Below, in pieces: positions 5,479 to 5,737 of a DNA stretch of 5,737 nt; positions within the stretch are counted from its first letter, which is position 1; every line of letters begins with the position of its first letter. A model generated the notes under the pieces. That model saw only the letters and a list, made by a program, of their open reading frames with translations, ran no database searches and had not been told where the DNA came from. Origin of the DNA: Candidatus Omnitrophota bacterium (lineage in GTDB: Bacteria > Ratteibacteria > UBA8468 > B48-G9 > DTJG01); assembly GCA_023485205.1 (NCBI GenBank), contig JAMCZX010000002.1, positions 1 through 5,737 on the forward strand, given 5' to 3'. The translations under genes and the position numbers were made by a program.

Positions 5479-5737
5479 ATTTGTTAGAGAAAATATTGAA
5501 TATTTAAAAAAAGCAGGCAGTTTAAAAAAAATAAATGTTGACTGGGAGAAATTTGAAATACTTGAAAAACAAAGAAGAGCATTAATCCAGGGAATAGAAA
5601 AAGATAGACAGAAACATAAAGAAACCAATGATGAATTCCTTGAAAACAAAAAAAAAGGAATCAATAACCAAAAGCTTTTAGACTATGCAAAAAGCCTATC
5701 TTCTGGAATTAAAACAGGCAAAAAAACATTATCCGAG
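5465..5737 (+). CDS. serS: Seryl-tRNA synthetase, N-terminal part (cut by window edge)
   Basis: Ninety-one codons are open to the right edge. The start, MFPIKFVREN, closely resembles the MLDIKFIREN opening of SerRS. It is followed by a Leu/Lys/Glu-rich sequence with heptad-like spacing (about 27-62), a GIN turn (65-67) and a returning helix (68-91), as expected for the antiparallel coiled-coil arm that holds the long variable arm of tRNA-Ser. The catalytic class II domain lies beyond the window. The ATG at 5465 lies inside the end of ftsB, in another frame. It has no Shine-Dalgarno, so coupled translation from ftsB is likely. The only upstream alternative before a stop is a TTG at 5444, which fits the family start less well. 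Confidence 0.87.
   Translation, partial: MFPIKFVRENIEYLKKAGSLKKINVDWEKFEILEKQRRALIQGIEKDRQKHKETNDEFLENKKKGINNQKLLDYAKSLSSGIKTGKKTLSE

Noticed and set aside
1..5737. tRNA, rRNA or known riboswitch.
   Set aside because: No tRNA-like arms, rRNA-like stretches or recognisable riboswitch cores were seen in the gaps, apart from the repeat hairpins described.

Overview
The window is strongly AT-rich, gene-dense DNA from a bacterium. It holds one lipoprotein gene fragment on the minus strand at the left edge and six genes on the plus strand, the last cut by the right edge. A BamE/SmpA-like outer-membrane lipoprotein suggests a Gram-negative, double-membraned cell. The A/T-ending codons, strong AGGAG-type ribosome sites and the mixture of families would suit an uncultured lineage such as the Omnitrophota or their neighbours. 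That placement is an inference from general resemblance; no marker gene here proves it.

Layout. 1-317 (minus): 5' part of a small lipoprotein gene. 318-658: a 341-base divergent intergenic region with an unusual composite repeat (about 341-520) and a promoter (584-612) for the rightward genes. 659-2392: a full-length L-fucose/D-arabinose isomerase with all three metal ligands. 2407-3024: a compact metallo-beta-lactamase-fold hydrolase (UlaG-like, COG2220 type), 14 bases behind the isomerase and probably co-transcribed. 3031-3059: an extended -10 promoter, then 3103-3840, a kinase-domain-only Hanks-type Ser/Thr protein kinase without a Shine-Dalgarno site. 3860-3888: a near-consensus sigma70-type promoter, then enolase (3920-5182), an FtsB/DivIC-like division protein (5182-5478, sharing one base with enolase) and the N-terminal arm of seryl-tRNA synthetase (5465-5737, overlapping ftsB by 14 bases).

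How the genes work together. Three rightward units can be inferred: isomerase plus hydrolase (probably sugar use), the kinase alone (signalling), and eno-ftsB-serS (glycolysis, cell division and translation genes in one tightly packed operon). The coding genes are mostly conserved families and I see no new multi-gene system. The most unusual material is the intergenic repeat: tandem octamers in opposite orientations, imperfect terminal inverted repeats, and a 22-base exact inverted match to the far left edge of the window, inside the lipoprotein reading frame. That pattern suggests a dispersed repeat with another copy just outside the window.
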